8,674 nucleotides of DNA from Gammaproteobacteria bacterium (GTDB taxonomy: Bacteria; Pseudomonadota; Gammaproteobacteria; Pseudomonadales; Pseudomonadaceae): positions 1-8,674 of the forward strand of contig JAAZJF010000101.1 of assembly GCA_012800475.1 (NCBI GenBank), in the 5' to 3' direction. Positions 6,959 to 8,674 of the stretch are shown piece by piece; position 1 is the first letter of the stretch; the number at the start of each line of letters is the position of its first letter. The notes under the pieces were generated by a model. That model worked only from the letters and a program-made list of their open reading frames with translations, searched no databases and was not told where the DNA came from. The position numbers and the translations under genes were made by a program.

Positions 6959-7127
6959 CAACCTTTGACTGCCACGCAACACAACGACGAATGAGCGATA
7001 TCAGCTGATTACAATACAACGAAACCCACCCTGCACGACAGCCCCCTGATCATTTATCCTTGGTAATTGCACTCGGTGTGCTGAGCTTTGCTAAACTGCT
7101 GGCCTGATTATTAATAAGGGCTTGAGC

Positions 7128-8674
7128 ATGGCAACTGTATTGCGCACTGTATTGGCACAACTGAATATGCGTGTCGGGGATATTGACGGTAACCTGCAAC
7201 GTATTCTTGACTCTAGCGTTCACGCATTGCACCACCAGCAGGCGGATCTGATTGTCTTTCCAGAGTTGTCTTTGTGTGGTTATAACGCGCAAGATTTATT
7301 GCTGCGCGACAGCATGCAAGAGCGTGTTGAGCGCGCGCTAGAGCGTTTAAGCACCGCCCTACCGCACAAACTGCACGTGTTAGTCGGTTACCCTTGGGTT
7401 GAGGATGGCGTGCGTTACAACTGTTGCGCACACTTTTATCAAGGGCAGTTGCAGGCAGTGTATAAAAAACAATTTCTTCCCTGCGATACCACCGCCTTTG
7501 GTCAACGTTATTTCAAACCGGGTCAGCACGGCTTGTGTATAGAGGTCAATGCAAAAAAAATAGCCATTGCTATTGGCGAGGATATTTGGCAAACCGCCTT
7601 TATTGAACAGGCCTGTGCCGCTAACGCCGATATGATTGTCAGCCTGAATGCTTCAACTTTTCATGTGAACAAACAAGCTGAACGCGAGCAGATGCTCAGC
7701 ACACACGCTCAGCATGCGCAGATGCCAATTTTGTATGCCAGCCAAGTGGGCGCACAAGATGATGCAATTTTTGATGGCGGCAGCTGCACTGTTGATGCAC
7801 AAGGCAACTTACGCCAGCGTGCGCCTGCCTTTACAGAACAGCTGTGCGCCGTTGAACTGCAGTTCACCCGCTCTGACTGCCATGTTGAGCGCGCCACCGT
7901 TGAGCCTTTACTCAGCGAAGAAGCCAGTGTGTACCAAGCTCTTATGATGAGCTTGCGCAACTATGTTGAGCAAAACGGTTTTAAAGGTGTATTGCTCGGT
8001 TTATCTGGAGGGATTGATTCAGCGTTAGTGCTGGCTATTGCTGCAGATGCCTTAGGAGCTGACAAAGTCCAAGCAGTCATGATGCCCTATCACTACACGG
8101 CGCAAATCAGTCAAGACGATGCCGCTGAACAAGCGCATAGTATGGGCGTCGATTATAAAACATTAGCCATCGCCCCTATGGTTGAAGCCTTTACCCAAAC
8201 CCTTGCACCGGTTTTTGCTGATATGCCTGCCAGCGCTGCATACGACACCACCGAAGAAAATCTGCAAGCGCGTTGCCGAGGTAATCTGCTGATGGCCTTA
8301 TCCAACAAAAACGGCTACTTGGTGCTGACCACCAGCAACAAAAGTGAAACAGCGGTCGGCTATTCAACCTTATACGGTGATATGGCGGGTGGTTTTGCCT
8401 TACTCAAAGACGTGTCAAAACTCTTGGTCTACCGTCTAGCGCGCTACCGTAATACCTTGGGTCGTGTGATTCCTGAGCGTGTCATTACCCGTGCGCCCTC
8501 GGCAGAATTATCACCCGATCAAACCGATGCTGATAACTTACCTGCTTACGATATTTTGGATGAGATTTTGCGTCTATATGTTGAAGAAGATCAATCGGCT
8601 CAAGCCATTATCGCTCAAGGTTTCGCACAGGATACGGTGATGCGTATTTTGCGTTTGGTGGATCTCAATGAATA
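7128..8674 (+). CDS. nadE: Two-domain NAD+ synthetase with a degenerate glutaminase domain (3' end cut)
   Basis: Last step of NAD+ synthesis: ATP-dependent amidation of nicotinic acid adenine dinucleotide. 515 codons are present and the frame runs off the window; family members of about 540 residues imply some 25-30 codons missing. The ATG at 7128 follows AAGGG (7116-7120) at 7 nt. Residues 1 to about 265 are a nitrilase-fold glutaminase domain and about 270 onward the synthetase. The synthetase looks intact: ATP P-loop SGGIDS (293-298), the segment TTSNKSETAVGYSTLYGDMAG, and the terminal LRLVDLNE. In the glutaminase triad Glu46 (FPELSLCGY) and Lys114 (VYKKQFLP) are present, but the nucleophile position reads IAIGEDIW with Gly150 where the family has Cys (usual ICEDIW). 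Other glutamine-site motifs are also altered. Inference: the enzyme uses free ammonia, with the glutaminase half retained as a structural domain. Confidence 0.93.
   Translation, partial: MATVLRTVLAQLNMRVGDIDGNLQRILDSSVHALHHQQADLIVFPELSLCGYNAQDLLLRDSMQERVERALERLSTALPHKLHVLVGYPWVEDGVRYNCCAHFYQGQLQAVYKKQFLPCDTTAFGQRYFKPGQHGLCIEVNAKKIAIAIGEDIWQTAFIEQACAANADMIVSLNASTFHVNKQAEREQMLSTHAQHAQMPILYASQVGAQDDAIFDGGSCTVDAQGNLRQRAPAFTEQLCAVELQFTRSDCHVERATVEPLLSEEASVYQALMMSLRNYVEQNGFKGVLLGLSGGIDSALVLAIAADALGADKVQAVMMPYHYTAQISQDDAAEQAHSMGVDYKTLAIAPMVEAFTQTLAPVFADMPASAAYDTTEENLQARCRGNLLMALSNKNGYLVLTTSNKSETAVGYSTLYGDMAGGFALLKDVSKLLVYRLARYRNTLGRVIPERVITRAPSAELSPDQTDADNLPAYDILDEILRLYVEEDQSAQAIIAQGFAQDTVMRILRLVDLNE

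Noticed and set aside
7050..7960. Open frames opposite nadE on the minus strand
   Set aside because: They are antisense to a well-recognised gene and resemble nothing known.
1..8674. CRISPR arrays, tRNA or rRNA genes, insertion sequences, toxin-antitoxin or phage genes
   Set aside because: Both strands were read for these and nothing was found beyond the small inverted-repeat element.

Overview
The window looks like chromosome of a gammaproteobacterium in or near the Pseudomonadaceae. GroEL and GroES read like Pseudomonas proteins. From memory, Pseudomonas genomes keep groEL-groES-fxsA close to an SDR gene, a small hypothetical gene, an alkyltransferase-like gene and ampG. Base composition is roughly balanced rather than GC-rich, which suggests a lower-GC relative of Pseudomonas. 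This placement is inferred from protein resemblance and synteny, not from a search.

Layout: positions 1-4661 carry five genes, all on the minus strand. In transcription order they are atl (alkyltransferase-like DNA repair protein), ampG (muropeptide permease), fxsA (small membrane protein), groES and groL (chaperonin; the last few codons lie outside the window). A strong heat-shock (sigma-32 type) promoter with a leader of about 135 nt that can form hairpins precedes groES. A 9-bp inverted repeat separates ampG from fxsA. Divergent from atl, at 4755-5762, is an exported DUF481-type outer-membrane beta-barrel protein. A gene-free stretch of 331 bp follows (5763-6093); it holds a compact element of about 100 bp with imperfect inverted-repeat ends and internal palindromes. 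A FabG-like short-chain dehydrogenase lies on the minus strand (6094-6852). After a 275-bp divergent intergenic region comes a two-domain NAD+ synthetase gene (7128 to the window end, lacking roughly its last 25-30 codons).

How the genes relate: groES and groL form one heat-shock operon. AmpG, the DUF481 protein and FxsA are envelope proteins; Atl and NadE are DNA-repair and cofactor-metabolism genes. Nothing suggests one dedicated pathway.

Most of the window is ordinary conserved chromosome. The best lead is in nadE. The synthetase half is intact, but the N-terminal glutaminase (nitrilase-fold) half has glycine (residue 150) where the family's catalytic cysteine belongs, and several other glutamine-site motifs are altered. 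This predicts an enzyme that has lost glutamine use and depends on free ammonia. The second lead is the inverted-repeat element in the convergent intergenic region.
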